This document shows positions 1 to 31,020 of a stretch of DNA of 64,000 nt, in pieces. A program made the translations under genes and the position numbers. The first letter of the stretch is position 1. Every line of letters starts with the position of its first letter. The notes beneath the pieces are model-generated. The model was not told the origin of the DNA and ran no database searches. It worked only from the letters and a program-made list of their open reading frames with translations. This stretch comes from Branchiostoma floridae (lineage: Eukaryota > Chordata > Leptocardii > Amphioxiformes > Branchiostomatidae), in NCBI RefSeq assembly GCF_000003815.2, contig NC_049980.1, positions 411,794-475,793 on the forward strand, read 5' to 3'.

Positions 1-385
1 TATCGTTTGGGCTGCACTGTTTTCAGTAATTCATAAGGATGGGATGTTTTCATAGTTTATGTGGTCCCTGAAATTGTGGAGCTACATTTTTTAAAACAGA
101 TTTAGGAATTGGAATAACGAAAGTGCTAAGATTCTTCTGTTTCATAGATCCAGCTGCGAAATGCTGCTTTATGAACTATGGAGACCCGACTCAAATCCGG
201 TGAAGGGCATAATATGCATATCGTTTGGGGCTGCACTGTTTTCAGTATTTCATAACGACGTTTTCATAGTTAATGTGGTAACTAAAATTGTGGAGCTACA
301 TTTTTTTACAGATCTAATGATCGAAATAACAAGTGCTAAGATTCGTCTGTTTCATAGATCCAGCTGCGAAATGCTGCTTATAAGG
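1..385. repeat. Two-copy tandem duplication, period about 217 bp
   Basis: Bases 1-170 and about 218-385 align closely by eye, sharing blocks such as tatcgtttgg, ctgcactgttttcag, tgtggagctacattttt and catagatccagctgcgaaat. The copies differ by scattered substitutions and small indels, so this is an old duplication. The first copy may begin before the window. No coding signal was recognised. Confidence 0.85.
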
Positions 386-480
386 ACAACGAACAAACGA
401 ACCCTAAATGAAAAAAACCCATACCTATACTGTGGTCAGACATTAGTGAATATACCAGGTACAAATGCAGATGGAGATAT

Positions 481-1490
481 ACGATAAAGGGCGGCTTTTT
501 TTCAGGAATTTTCCAGTCATTTATTAGTTACTGGACTTGATACACGTCGAAAAGCGCTGTGAAAGTCCTTATGACATTATATTTTTGTATACATGTATGC
601 CATGTGTTTGAAACCAAATGGCATTACAGTAAAAATAAACATAACGATTGGCATTCAAGTACATACTTAAAAGCCACGTGTACTCTGTTTTTATCAAAGT
701 AGGTCAGAATTAGAAAGGCGATTTTGACATCTTTAGTCAAAATTCCTTCCAAATGGTTTTTAACACTCAAACACACCGAACTTACCTTAATTTTCAGCAC
801 TGCTTGGCTACCGGTAAGCAATTCTCGTCCTCTACCCAACGTTTGCGAGTTAACACATGTAGTTGTGATCCCTTTTTGGGAATCCCGTGCAGGTAACAGT
901 GATTTTAAAACGTCGGATTTCGTTTGTTTGAGCAGCAGATGTAGCGTCTTAGCTCGACACGTTTGGCAACTTTTGAAATGACCTCAACCGTTCCGAGTTA
1001 CACGCTTTTAAGAACGCCCTCTAGAACGAGCGCCTTTGTTCGCAGCCAAGGCGCGAAGCCCGGTATCTAGGTTTGTTGACGGACCAAGCCAGGCGGTCGT
1101 CTGTGAAACTCCTGAGTAGTTTGTTTATACAGACTGTTTGTTGTCTCCCATGAAAACGCTGCTTATTTTGGCAACGGCCTTTAGGCGGCTTCTGTAGCTA
1201 CGCTAATTTTCTTCTCATATCCCTGAAGTACGACTATACCAAGGCCAGACAGGGCTATTTGCGAAAGGGATAAATGATGTTTGCTTTGTTGTCTTTTATG
1301 AAAACTAAAGGCAATTCTAGAGTGCAGTTGGACCTTTTTTACGTTATCCCGGCAGTTCAAATACACGTTCGCATTTGGGCCGAAAAGAGTACGTACGCCG
1401 GGCTGATTTAGAAATAAACAACATTTTCAACACATGAACAGACTAAAGTAGACAGCACCTGGTCACTGACCCTCAGATTCAGGTGTACTT
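481..1490. other. Intergenic stretch, nothing recognised
   Basis: Short open frames exist on both strands but none has recognisable family motifs, splice context or repeat structure. Confidence 0.6.
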
Positions 1491-1496
1491 ATTTCC

Positions 1497-1980
1497 ACGA
1501 ACCTTGTGAAATCTGTACGAATCTTATGTGATACGTACGAATCACTATGTGACACGCACGAACCTTATGCCAACCGGCCTACCGCTACTTTGGGGTAGGG
1601 CATGTTTATAGTGTTTATTTTTAATTTCAAAGCATGGAAATGACATGTACCGTCACGAAGATGTATCTAATAGCCCGTGACTTATTCTTTTGCTCCATTT
1701 CGTCGCGTCACATCGTATTTTCACTTCGCCGAAGATCGAAGCCGCTATCTTAAATGTCCCGTCCGTCTTGCACGTGGCCCTGGCAGCGGTTTGCCGGTTT
1801 GCTTAAGGTTCGTGCGTATAGCATAAGATTAGTGCGTTTGCCGCAGTGATTCGTGGGTATCATATAAGGTATACGTAGGTACGTTTCCGCATAGTGATTC
1901 GTGCGTTTCTCATAAGATTCGTGACTTTTCGCATAGTGATTCGTGCGTTTCACATAAGATTCGTACGACTTTCATGAGGT
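1497..1980. mobile_element. Inverted-repeat MITE with repeated CGTACGAATC motifs
   Basis: The left part (1497-1570) carries three spaced copies of a motif like gtacgaatcttatgtga. The right part (1805-1980) carries the reverse complement several times (cacataagattcgtacg, gcatagtgattcgtgcg). The two halves would fold on each other. The terminal arms read roughly aacctTGTGAAA on the left and the complement of TTTCATGAGGTT on the right. No transposase frame is present, so it is non-autonomous. The superfamily could not be assigned because a clear target duplication was not identified. Confidence 0.6.
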
Positions 1981-2108
1981 TACTGCTAATGCTTAGGCAC
2001 CCTTAGTACCGAAGCACATTAGAAATACAAACATGAGCGATTCTGATGTATTATTTTATTTCTCTACCTTGTGTGCCAGAGTCCATTTCAAGCCACTGAC
2101 ATAGGTTT

Positions 2109-3356
2109 TTAACCCTATCTAGACCGGGCTTTTTTGGTATACCTGGGACGGGGGGGGGGGGCTCTTTTGACCCCCCCCTTCGTAATTTCAAAACGGCTTG
2201 GGTTACGATNNNNNNNNNNNNNNNNNNNNNNNNNNNNNNNNNNNNNNNNNNNNNNNNNNNNNNNNNNNNNNNNNNNNNNNNNNNNNNNNNNNNNNNNNNN
2301 NNNNNNNNNNNNNNNNNNNNNNNNNNNNNNNNNNNNNNNNNNNNNNNNNNNNNNNNNNNNNNNNNNNNNNNNNNNNNNNNNNNNNNNNNNNNNNNNNNNN
2401 NNNNNNNNNNNNNNNNNNNNNNNNNNNNNNNNNNNNNNNNNNNNNNNNNNNNNNNNNNNNNNNNNNNNNNNNNNNNNNNNNNNNNNNNNNNNNNNNNNNN
2501 NNNNNNNNNNNNNNNNNNNNNNNNNNNNNNNNNNNNNNNNNNNNNNNNNNNNNNNNNNNNNNNNNNNNNNNNNNNNNNNNNNNNNNNNNNNNNNNNNNNN
2601 NNNNNNNNNNNNNNNNNNNNNNNNNNNNNNNNNNNNNNNNNNNNNNNNNNNNNNNNNNNNNNNNNNNNNNNNNNNNNNNNNNNNNNNNNNNNNNNNNNNN
2701 NNNNNNNNNNNNNNNNNNNNNNNNNNNNNNNNNNNNNNNNNNNNNNNNNNNNNNNNNATGACGACACACTGACGCCTATATGACCTCAGAAAATGACGTC
2801 ATTTGTCCGCCATCTTGGATCGACAAGCTTGAATTTTCAAAAATACGATTTTTTCCACATATAACCCCAAAACCCAATAAAACTGGACTAAAAAGGTTCA
2901 AGTTATTGTGTTTTGTAAGAAAATAAAAGATTTTGACGGTATTTCAGTAAAAATAACATGTATTTATCATTGAAAATGTCATTGTCCGCCATCTTGGATT
3001 TTGACCCATGACGTCATCAAATTAGCATAAATTATGAATATTTAATTAGAAATGTAACTTAAAATTACACAGGATGTTAATGATATAGATAAAAAAAGTT
3101 TGGTCTAGCAATAAAACCTTGAAATCCCATAATTCAAACTGAAATTAGTAAATTTGGTAAAATATGCCTGTCAGAAACCCGTTGCCATGGCAACAGGAAA
3201 AATAACAAACTAAATTTTTTTTCACAGAATTGTTGCCAACAATATTTTGGGAAAAGTCACCAAGTTTCGTAGTCCTAGCATACGTCGTTCGGCAGTTATT
3301 TGACGTCAAAGTTGAAGCAGGCACTTTTACCCCCCCCCCCGTCTGGATAGGGTTAA
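2109..3356. mobile_element. piggyBac-like non-autonomous element A (interrupted by N gap)
   Basis: The element lies between two TTAA sites at 2109-2112 and 3353-3356. Its left end begins CCCTATCTAGAC and its right end is the complement of CCCTATCCAGAC, followed by a G or C run on each side. TTAA target sites with CCC/GGG ends are typical of piggyBac elements. The right half (2758-3330) holds CCATCTTGG, TGACGTCA and GTTGCCATGGCAAC blocks that recur in reverse orientation in element B at 4202-5176. Bases 2210-2757 are N. No transposase is visible. Confidence 0.7.
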
Positions 3357-4201
3357 GACAATATTTGCAATAAGTTTGAATTATTTTGAACAAAGAATGT
3401 TAGATTACAACTCTTCTATTTCTAGATTTGATATAAAAATTCATTTGAATCCCTTTTATATTAGAAACCTAATGAAGATGATATGCAATTATCTATTAAC
3501 AAATAAAATTAAATCCGAAACATGTACATTATTTATAACATTTTGGAGGAGTTTGGTTACTGTGCCAAATTAAGCATGCCCTATCGCACTTACTTCTGTT
3601 TTGAAATTTTACTCCTATTCTGTATACATTTTGTTAGTCATCGATGTATGACGTCCAACCATACTGCAAGGACATGTGACTTGCTTTCTTCTCAGTTCAC
3701 TAACCTACTTACAAAATGTTACATAAAATGGTACAAACGGAAAGTAATGGTGAAATACAGCTATTCTTCAGAAATTATTGAAATATCCTATTTCATATCA
3801 TGAATATGAAATGATCGACACTACTCGGAAACGTCGAAACACACCAGATATTTCAGAATCAAATCTCGCAGACAAATAATTACAAAGATTTGGGGACATT
3901 TGTAAATAATGACTATTACAGCCTAAGTTACCTGCATTGACTAAGGATGTACTTCATGGAAAATGTGTCCTTCGTAGCCATGGCTCCGGGCATCGTTTCA
4001 AATTATCTTCTTTTCCAAAAACTCAGGCACTGTACATTGTCAGATCAGATTGGCCTACAGCTCCAGTGGTCTCTGTTTTGCTTCGTTAGGAAACGGTAGT
4101 AGTTATTTTCGAAACAGGAAGTAATTAGTAACGCTCCTAGTCCATTACGTCAGGCAACGGACAATTTGACAGATTTCTCAACAAATTTCATAGATATGGC
4201 G
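3357..4201. other. Intergenic spacer, nothing recognised
   Basis: AT-rich sequence between two piggyBac-like elements. Small open frames at 3376-3803 have no family features. Confidence 0.55.
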
Positions 4202-5176
4202 TTAACCCTCAAACCACCGTAGCTTTTTTGTGACGTAGATTACCGTATGGGGTCAAAACTGACCCCAAAACATTTTGTACAAATACAGTTTTTTGCATGA
4301 ATCTTTTTGTGAGTAGTATATATGTATAGTTTTATTAATCTATGTGGGACAGTCTGACATGATTGGGTGAGAATACTTCAAGCTCATTATCATAATTTAT
4401 GCAAAAGATCATGAGGACCACATTTCGCACCAACGCTAGTCAGACCGGGAAGGAGGATTTTGATGCCTGAACCAGCTTCAATGCCATATAGCGCCCGAAT
4501 GGCTTATGCTAGGGCCACCAAACTTGGTAACTTTTTAGAAAATGTTGATAGCAAACATTTTTAGTGAACAAAGTATGTTCAACATTTTTCATGTTGCCAT
4601 GGCAACGGAATTCTGATAGACATATTTATTACGAAATTTTCTAATTTTGTATTAAACATTTAGGTTTTGACTTTTTTGGGGCAAATAACAATTGTTTATC
4701 ACATCTTATAAAATTCAACATAAATTTCAGGACTCAGTATTCATAATTTATGCTAATTTGATGACGTCATCAGTCAAAATCCAAGATGGCGGCCGATATT
4801 ACCTGGATGACGTCATAATGTCGTCATATGACATGGTAATGATACAAAAGTTGTTACAATAATTTTGGCTTACATGTACATCATTCTCTGAAAATTTCGT
4901 GATCCTACGACAAGTAGTTTAGGTGTGGGTTGCAAAGGTTTGTTTAAAAAAATGCTGGGGTCAGTTTTGACCCCACTGGACCATGCATAAACTTTCGAGG
5001 ATAACTTAATCAACAATGAGTCAATCTCAGTAAAAACGTATAAGAAGTTATAGGACAGATATACAAACAAACTTCTGGAAGGAAACTTGTTGTCGACCAG
5101 AAGTGACATAGTGGCAGACATTGATATACGCCTGGGGTCAGTTTTGACCCCATACGGTGGTTTGAGATTACTTTAA
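4202..5176. mobile_element. piggyBac-like non-autonomous element B
   Basis: Left TTAA at 4202-4205 is followed by CCCTCAAACCACCGTA. The right end carries the complement (tacggtggtttgag) and a TTAA at 5173-5176. Inner inverted arms of ggggtcaaaactgacccc occur at about 4250 and 5134, so the ends form long hairpins. The middle (about 4440-4840) matches element A in reverse orientation, including the GTTGCCATGGCAAC and CCAAGATGGCGG blocks. Six extra bases separate the right TIR from its TTAA, so that end may be altered. Confidence 0.6.
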
Positions 5177-5526
5177 CAGAGACACAGAGACACAGACGCT
5201 ACTTTATGTTAATTACAATAAGGCAATACGACTGAGACAATTAAACATTCGGCTGAGTCCAATTTTTGCGTTGGATACCACAGTTAAACTAGATCAACAA
5301 TAAAATATCGCCATGATCGTCATCAAACACTTCTAACAAGACTTTTTTTGATAATACAGTGATCACTACCAAACTATACTTGAAACTTTTGCTGTACAGA
5401 ATCTGAACTTACAGTCAGGAACATCTGTTGCGGTCCGATATAGCGGTAATATTTGACCTCATTCAGTATGTATTACTATGCAACAGGAGAAATCTTTAAA
5501 TATTCGTTTGTCCTCGAATCTGTTTA

Positions 5527-5680
5527 CTACACATCAACATCTGTCACCTGTATAGCGGCAGGATGTACCTGTTGTTACATCTGTATAGCGGCGGGATATA
5601 CCTGTTGTTGCACCTGTATAGCGACGGGATGTACCTGTTGTTACATCTGTATAGCGGCGGGATGTACCTGTTGTGGCGGG
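5527..5680 (-). repeat. 33-bp coding minisatellite at the end of GPCR 1
   Basis: Four units of 33 bp lie at about 5542-5574, 5575-5607, 5608-5640 and 5641-5673. Read on the minus strand each encodes QQVHPAAIQ followed by two variable residues. The first and third units in reading order end in ATG TAA, giving IQM-stop. The second ends IQVQ, and the fourth ends IQVT and runs on to DVDV-stop at about 5527. The paralogue at 33247-34383 has a single unit ending IQMPAVDV-stop, so the expansion is specific to this copy. Confidence 0.9.
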
Positions 5681-6750
5681 ACGAGACGTCTCCAGAGACG
5701 GACCGCTCCGTTCCTGAGACTGTTCGACACCACCCTCCTCAGCGCCGGCAATCGGAAGGCGTACACGAGAGGATTCACGATGGGTGCCAACCAAAAGACG
5801 ACAAGAAAGACGAACCGAAACTGCAGATTGACACCGATACCCATCAGACTGTCCCAGGTGTTGTAGATGGTCACCAATATCGTCACTTGCCACCACAGAA
5901 ACAGAAGCCAGGTGATCAGGAATACGACTATTATAACGAGCACGCTTCTTGCCTTTTTCGATGCGGAGATGATGTGCTGCTGGTTCATATGTACGCACCC
6001 GACTTGCTGATGATTGTTCCCGTACGCAGATATGTTCAGCCGCCGTCTGAGCGTCACGAAGACGCGTGCGTTCGTGGACACCACCACGACAACCCCTGTC
6101 GCACACAGAACCGTCATGAACACGATGTAGCTCCCCTCTACAGCGCCGAGGAAGCACCTATCGTTGCTGGTGTTCGTCCCTTTACAGTTCCATCCCATCA
6201 TCGGGGAGAAGCAGAGCAGAGCGGCGGACACCCAAGCTCCTGCCACCGCCACCAGTACGTGCCCTCTGCCCACGGTGCCGTGGTAGAAAATGGGGTGCTG
6301 GACGGAAACATACCGGTCCACGGACAGAAGTACCAGCCCGGTCAGAGACAGGATCACGGGGAAGTGCACCACCGTGACTAAAAAGACCATAAACATTCGG
6401 TACGTCACAGCTTCCGTTAGCTCGAGCATGACATTGCCTACAATGTTAGTCACGATATCGGTTACGGCCAGATTTGCGATCAAGTAGTACAGCGGTTTGT
6501 TTTGCTGTAACTTAGCAACGCCGAAGACAACAAGGCTGTTGAGCAACATGCCGATGACACTCAATACTATGGTCACGCTTTTCCTTCCAGGAAAACCGAA
6601 CGGAGCCCACCCTGATATTGCACAAATCGTCCTCACAGTCTCGAATGTCAGGTTCTCGCTGAGGGCATTTTCCGCGAACCATTCCAGGCACGGGCCCGTG
6701 GCGTTGGGAGGAGCGAACCCGGTCGTGGCATCACTGATGTTTCTCTCCAT
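5641..6750 (-). CDS. Rhodopsin-family GPCR, MECA group (copy 1)
   Basis: A single open frame encodes a seven-transmembrane receptor of about 369 residues, predicted at the plasma membrane and coupled to G proteins; the ligand is unknown. Visible family marks are LANLAVTD in TM2, DRY at the end of TM3, PMMGWNC before extracellular loop 2 and NPLVYAFR in TM7. TM3 lacks the usual cysteine while loop 2 has its own pair (NCKGTNTSNDRC). This is known for the S1P/LPA/cannabinoid/melanocortin cluster, so I place it there. TM6 reads FLITWLLFLWW, without the usual CWLP proline. The N-terminus has NIS, NAT and NLT glycosylation sites. I start at 6750 (MERN) because the paralogue starts METN and because tttcag just upstream looks like a splice acceptor; an in-frame ATG also exists at 6768. 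The frame stops early within a 33-bp repeat, removing a TDVDV-like tail. Confidence 0.9.
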   Translation of the reverse strand: MERNISDATTGFAPPNATGPCLEWFAENALSENLTFETVRTICAISGWAPFGFPGRKSVTIVLSVIGMLLNSLVVFGVAKLQQNKPLYYLIANLAVTDIVTNIVGNVMLELTEAVTYRMFMVFLVTVVHFPVILSLTGLVLLSVDRYVSVQHPIFYHGTVGRGHVLVAVAGAWVSAALLCFSPMMGWNCKGTNTSNDRCFLGAVEGSYIVFMTVLCATGVVVVVSTNARVFVTLRRRLNISAYGNNHQQVGCVHMNQQHIISASKKARSVLVIIVVFLITWLLFLWWQVTILVTIYNTWDSLMGIGVNLQFRFVFLVVFWLAPIVNPLVYAFRLPALRRVVSNSLRNGAVRLWRRLVPPQQVHPAAIQM

Positions 6751-7690
6751 GTTCTCTGAAAGATGCATACAGTGAAAGTTAAACGGATTGTGGTACTGTT
6801 AGATCGGCAGCTGCAGATGGAAATGTGTTTCTCCTCTGAGTTCGCTAGCACTTTATGATAGTGTATCAGCGTAGGCGTTTCTGTATCACATTTTGATCAC
6901 AGCAGGTTGTCCATGAAAGCTCGACATGGAATACTGTTCAGGCCAATGGTCATCACTTGCATCTTCTTGGCGGATGGATTAAGTTAATTAGATGAATTTT
7001 CTTGGCATTAGCGACTGCTTTGTCGATTATTAACGTGGTTAACACAGATGTGCTTGCCTTTATCTGGAAGCAGGTATTTCACTGCGTCGAACTTTTCAAC
7101 ACAAATCGCTTAAACCTTTTTACTAAATCTTCCAATACCTTCTTACCTGATTTGTTTTTCCTCTTCTTTCTTCTCTATCTCGTCTGATTTCGCCCTCTGT
7201 GGGGGCTCGATGCGCATCTATGAATCAGTCTCAGCGATTAATGGCGCAAATACATGTGACACGAAAGAAGATTAGACGGGCAAAATGCGCTGTTTTGATA
7301 CCACTCTACTTCCCCGGTTGCCAGGTGTGATTATAGAAACATTTTGCTGTTAGTCCATGATGTAATCGTCTCTGTGGGGAATCAACTTTATAAAGATTAG
7401 ACCGGCTTTTTTCCAGATGTGCCCTTTTTCATCTTGCCGAAACTACACCGAAAGCAAAACATGTTATTACCATCTCCAGCTAGATTAAACATAAACCTTT
7501 CTTTGTGTATGACGCATTTCCAGGATCCTGTATCCTACGCAGGTGCAAGACAGAGTCACTTTGTCTTATGATTGACGTGTATGACCTCCTTTTTCACTTT
7601 GCGGCTTTATAAGCTCGTATGCTAAGACCAAATGGTGGCGTGCGCAGTACGTAGTTCCCGTGTGCCTGGAACTTATGATCGTGTTATACG
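6751..7690 (-). promoter_or_regulatory. Upstream region of GPCR 1, conserved in its paralogue
   Basis: Read on the minus strand, several blocks match the region upstream of GPCR 2. These include gcaagatgaaaa with cacatctgga, cgattccatcatggactaac or close variants, a block around tttgcg(t/c)cattaatcgct, and ccaggatcctgtat. The match runs to about 7690, where the copies read catacacgtcaatcata. No core promoter element could be assigned. Conservation may reflect shared regulation or simply recent duplication. Confidence 0.6.
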
Positions 7691-7710
7691 CGTAGGCGTT
7701 TCTGTATCTA

Positions 7711-7910
7711 ATGTTGAATTTTGAACCCGTTTTGCCACTTCCATGGAAGCAAGGCATCCTTTTTCCTCCACAATCCTCCCGAAAGGAGGAAGGTTCACGC
7801 TGAAGGCTTCATTCCTATAACTACATCGTTATGGAATAAGCTTCCGAGGACTTGCTTCCCCATGGGGTACAATCTGAAACTGTTTAAGTCAAGGTTTAAC
7901 AGATATCAGG
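7711..7910 (+). mobile_element. Fragment of a non-LTR retrotransposon ORF (3' end)
   Basis: The frame beginning about 7721 contains SFFLHNPPERRKVHAEGF, then ITTSLWNKLPRTCFP and YNLKLFKSRFNRY. The order of a basic stretch, LWN-LP, CFP and YNL-FK-R-NRY is what I know from the extreme C-terminus of LINE-type reverse transcriptase proteins in invertebrates. Everything upstream of the tail is missing, so this is a dead 5'-truncated fragment. No poly(A) tail or target duplication was identified. Confidence 0.55.
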
Positions 7911-8286
7911 TATTTTTTTCTTGTCGCAAAGGAATTTATTTTCCTAAAATACCTATTGTTACTCTTTGTCAGGCGCATTGTTTCCAGACTTTGGCTCGTA
8001 TTGCTTATTAGTTTCATAAAATACATAAGTTTATGTGATTTTCGAATACATTATGTATTTTTACTTCGATGACGTCGTATTTTTCCGCTAAAAACAAAAG
8101 TGGTAGCTGATATCAACTGTTTAATGCTTGTTGCATACCTTAGTATTTTTCGAGATTATTCTTTTCCCATTGTTTCAACCAGTAAAAACACATAAATGAC
8201 GTCATAATGGCCACCTGCAGTAAGCCTATAAGGGGCAATTGTCGCCGTTTCAATTGTGTTTCTTTTTTTTATTGTTTTGTAATGTT

Positions 8287-8440
8287 TTAACCCTTCCAGA
8301 CTGGGCGGGGGGAAGCTAAAAGTGGCTGCGCCAACTTTGACGTCGTTTAGCTCCCAAACAGCTTGTGCTAGAATAACCAAACTTAGTGACTTTTCCTAGG
8401 ATATTGTTGGCAACAATAGCAAAAAAAGTAAGTTTATAAA
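8287..8440. mobile_element. piggyBac-like element C (one end only)
   Basis: TTAA at 8287-8290 is followed by CCCTTCCAGACTGGGCGGGG, like the end of element A. The next 120 bases resemble element A's right end in reverse, including aactttgacgtc and ttgttggcaacaat. The other terminus was not found. Confidence 0.5.
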
Positions 8441-9463
8441 TAGTACCTTCAATGTGTGTTACCTGGTCCCTAGAGAGCTATTTTTTTACCCGATGAATGT
8501 TGGACTAAACGAGGGGCGTCTTCCGGGATAAATATGCATAACAAAGTTATTGTTTTGAACCACATACTCGGGTCAATCCTGATTACCCAAAGGCATGTTT
8601 CATAAAATCACCTAGAATAGGATCTACCTATTTAAAGGCGTACATGGTATAGATATGTTCTAAAAGGCCGTGTTTTATGAGCTCAAATGTTGAAATGATA
8701 TTGAATAAGCCAACAATATGACTGCTGTAATCCCGCATGTGTGAGAGAATCGACCAATAGCATTAAACAATTTTGCTCATTTAAATAATAGTGGCCTGGC
8801 TGCTAACTGTGGTTGCTCTGTGGATTTCAAGACAACTTACGGGGAGACGCAGCCATCAGAATTTTCCCCAGTAATACATGCAATCCAATGGGAGAGTTGA
8901 GGAAACAAATATGCAATTATCTCAAGAATAAAAAAGTTCAAGCCATACAAACTTACCTTCAAATGATAGCCTACTATGGCCAGTCTCAGCAAATTCATAG
9001 GCAAGAATTTCTGCACGGCTAGTCTTTTGATACACCCCCCTAATTAGAGCCCTTGGATTGGCCCATTTGGCTGAAAACAGCATTCTGGCGACGATACCAC
9101 TAATTCAGGGGGGCGCGGAAACCCCCTCGATGGAGAAAGGTCATTTTTTACAAGTGTAGGGTCTATCCTACCGCAGCCACTCCCAAAATGCCCAGATTTA
9201 ACATAAAATCCCACCAAGAAACTTTAAGGCTTTTCAATGGTTTAAAGCCTTGTTTTTTTAACCGGGGGCTCTAGGCGAAGGCGCTAACTGTTGCGTCACC
9301 CCTTACCTCCCCAGTCCCGTAGTCGGTGGCCGTAGGGGCAGTCAGACTGTTCACAAAAGGGCGGTCCACTTCTGGCGGTCGTCGGCCACTCTAGTCAGAT
9401 GAGACATAGCGAGAACCAAAGAGCATTTGGGAGTCAAACCCTTTAAAAAATCCGCTTTGAAAC
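8441..9463 (+). other. Region upstream of the p38 gene
   Basis: No coding exon was recognised. The last few hundred bases should contain the promoter and 5' UTR of the kinase, but no TATA box or other defined element can be supported. Confidence 0.4.
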
Positions 9464-28412
<18,949 letters not shown>

Positions 28413-31020
28413 CTCCCTACAACAAACATATCAACTCTATATTATGGTGTCCTTTTGTATTTATTCATTTTTCATTAAGATAGGCAAAAATATACAGACA
28501 TTACAAACACAAAGAAATGGAGCCTCCCTTTGCGGATGTGTTACAGAGAAAATTGATAAATGATAACATGGTGTGGTAAAAAAAAAAATGCAACTTAAGT
28601 GTTACATAAAGATCGCCAGTTACCCCGGTGCCTCTCCAAGACGCAACAAAATATTCTGTCTTTTCATAAAATAATACATGTGAGTACTAGCTTTTGGAAG
28701 GAGTTGAAATTTAACCTTTTAGAAGTTCTTGACAAAAAAATAAAAATTTTGCCTGATAAAGTTGTACTATTTGCTACAGATGATGGATTTGCTGATTGAC
28801 TTGACTTACTTGACTTTTGTCGGGTGTCGCTCCTCCTCTGCCTCCTTAACCACTGTAGCAGACCAGAAGACTCGCTGATAGGACTCCAAAACAATAATAA
28901 AACTGGTTAAATGGATATTTAACCCACATTCCTGTAATAACCATTCCCACACTTTTCTCTAGTAGGGGAAAACATAAATACATTCATGAAAAAATGTACA
29001 TAGCTGTCCTCATGGAGGTTGCAAAATGAACAGTTCCAGATTCGTGGCATCCTGTTTGCAGGCAAATATCTACATAGCTGACGGAACTAAAGGTATCTTA
29101 AACTACGATGTATGTAGATTTTACAAGGTTTATAAAAACTGATTTCCAAAGAATGGGTGTATCAAAATAATCAAACCAGGAAAGTCTGATTTTGTGAGCT
29201 TTGTTTGGTTCATAGATAACAATAATATTGTAAATAGATTTGTTTATCTTAACTCAACTTAACCACTCTTAATGATTATTTTGATCAGGTACACAGACTA
29301 AATTTCTTGATAATTCTCTACTTAGCGAATGTTTACCACTTCGATGGTACATGTATCATGATTAAAATTGTAACCAGCTTATTTTCACTTGGATGTCACT
29401 ACTTGGTATTTTCTTACAGAAAACATCCATGTGAACGTTTTCAATCCATTTTCACGGGGTTTTAGCGTTAAATGGTAAAAAAAATTATTAAAAAAATGAA
29501 TCGACACCGACACCTTCGCTCAGTCGGTGGTTTATTGGGTGGTTTTAGCAAAGACCCAGGCGCTATGACACCATATACAGCTCGGGGCGGGTGAACTGAA
29601 TTGAGTTGAACTTGCAGTTAAAATTAACCCAATACCATCGTAGGTCAACCAGAATTTTATGCTTGTCAGAGGATCTGCTCCCCATGGTATAACGGCACTT
29701 CGTACGTGCATATAGGGCTGCAATACCCTTGTTAAAACATTATGAAGCAATAGCAAACATTATTGAAACTTCGATGATTGTTCCTTTTGGGCTTACTGAA
29801 GTTGATTATAAAACAAAACACGCCTGGGAAATAAGGGACTGGATGTTTAGTCGCATCTTGTAGCAGCATTTTTGTGGCTTAATATTCCTCAGAATTAGTT
29901 TTGGGGTGTCCAGAGGATGTCATCAATAAAATCAAGTCATTGTAGCCAATCAAAACAAAAATTGAAGTAATATGACGCCACTATTGCGTCCTTTATGTGA
30001 TTTTATTGTCTGGAATCATGGTAAAAGATTAATCTCGGAAAACGTCAAGTTTTACAGCAAACATTTATCAGTTAAGTTAATATCAGCTGTTTTCAGAAGC
30101 AAAAACAACAACGTCATTGTAAGTAAAAATACATACAGTATTCCACTCAATAGCCCACGAGCAAAAAATATTATTTATTCTATCAAACTCCCCTCTAAAA
30201 GCAATCCCAGCTAAAGGCTGGTAACTATGTGCCTGACAAGGCGTCAAAAAAGTTAGGTTAGGAAAATAATTTTCTGGGAGACGAGAAAAGAAATCGCCTT
30301 GTCATGTATATGTGCTCTTTGATCTTTGATTTCAAATTGGTTGCCTCTAGCCACTGCCATACTGACTACGTCGTATAATAGGGAAAATCATTTGCCAGGG
30401 GCAGTTTTGCTATCAAAGCGTTTGTATATCCGCACCTATTAGATAGCGATACGAACCCTCAACAATGTAGTCACTTGGTAGGGTCTAGCTATAGGTTGCC
30501 TCGGTTTGTTAATACTGCAGCAGCCCAGACAATTAACGCTGAAATGAAGTATATATACATGCATAGGTAAAGTTTTCATGGATATTTTGAATTCTGCAAA
30601 ATGCCTGTTGAATCTCATTGATGTATCATCTATTTGAAAAATAACACCCACTTTTCTGTTTCTATCCTATCAGAGTTGGGGGGTCCTAAGATCGGAATAC
30701 AGTCCGCTTACACCTATAAGAGGATCAAATCATAATTACATGCTGATCCCATTTGTGCTTTCATCTGGTTTACACAACATTAAGCGTTTGTACCATTTGA
30801 ATTGGTTGGGGTGTGTTTTCAAGGCCAACGTTGGCCCATTTTGACAGCAAGGCAGTAAATCTTGTCATTTTCATTCAAACATCCCTAAAATAAATGACAA
30901 AATACAGTTACCAGTCTGATTCTAAATTGGTCGTCTGGTACGGCTATATTGAACCAGTTTATCGCTAGTATATCTCACTGAAGAGATACTTTTTTACTAG
31001 TCATGACAAAGAAGACTTTG
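28413..31020. other. p38 3' flank and intergenic DNA
   Basis: Contains the repeat copy at 29495-29600 and otherwise no recognised gene. A polyadenylation site could not be placed with confidence. Confidence 0.5.
29495..29600. repeat. Interspersed repeat, copy 2
   Basis: Shares atgaatcgacaccgacacc, ttcgctcagtcggtggttt and ctatgacaccatatacagct with 20085-20220. Confidence 0.6.

Noticed and set aside
2051..2772. Long open frames across the N run
   Set aside because: They are made almost wholly of unknown bases.
5534..6381. Long frames overlapping GPCR 1 in other frames and on plus
   Set aside because: They are shadows of the GC-rich receptor coding sequence, and the same shadows appear at the paralogue.
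8813..9022. Frame with GELRKQICNYLKNKK, reminiscent of OTU-type proteases of transposons
   Set aside because: Too short, with no catalytic Asp/Cys/His motifs.
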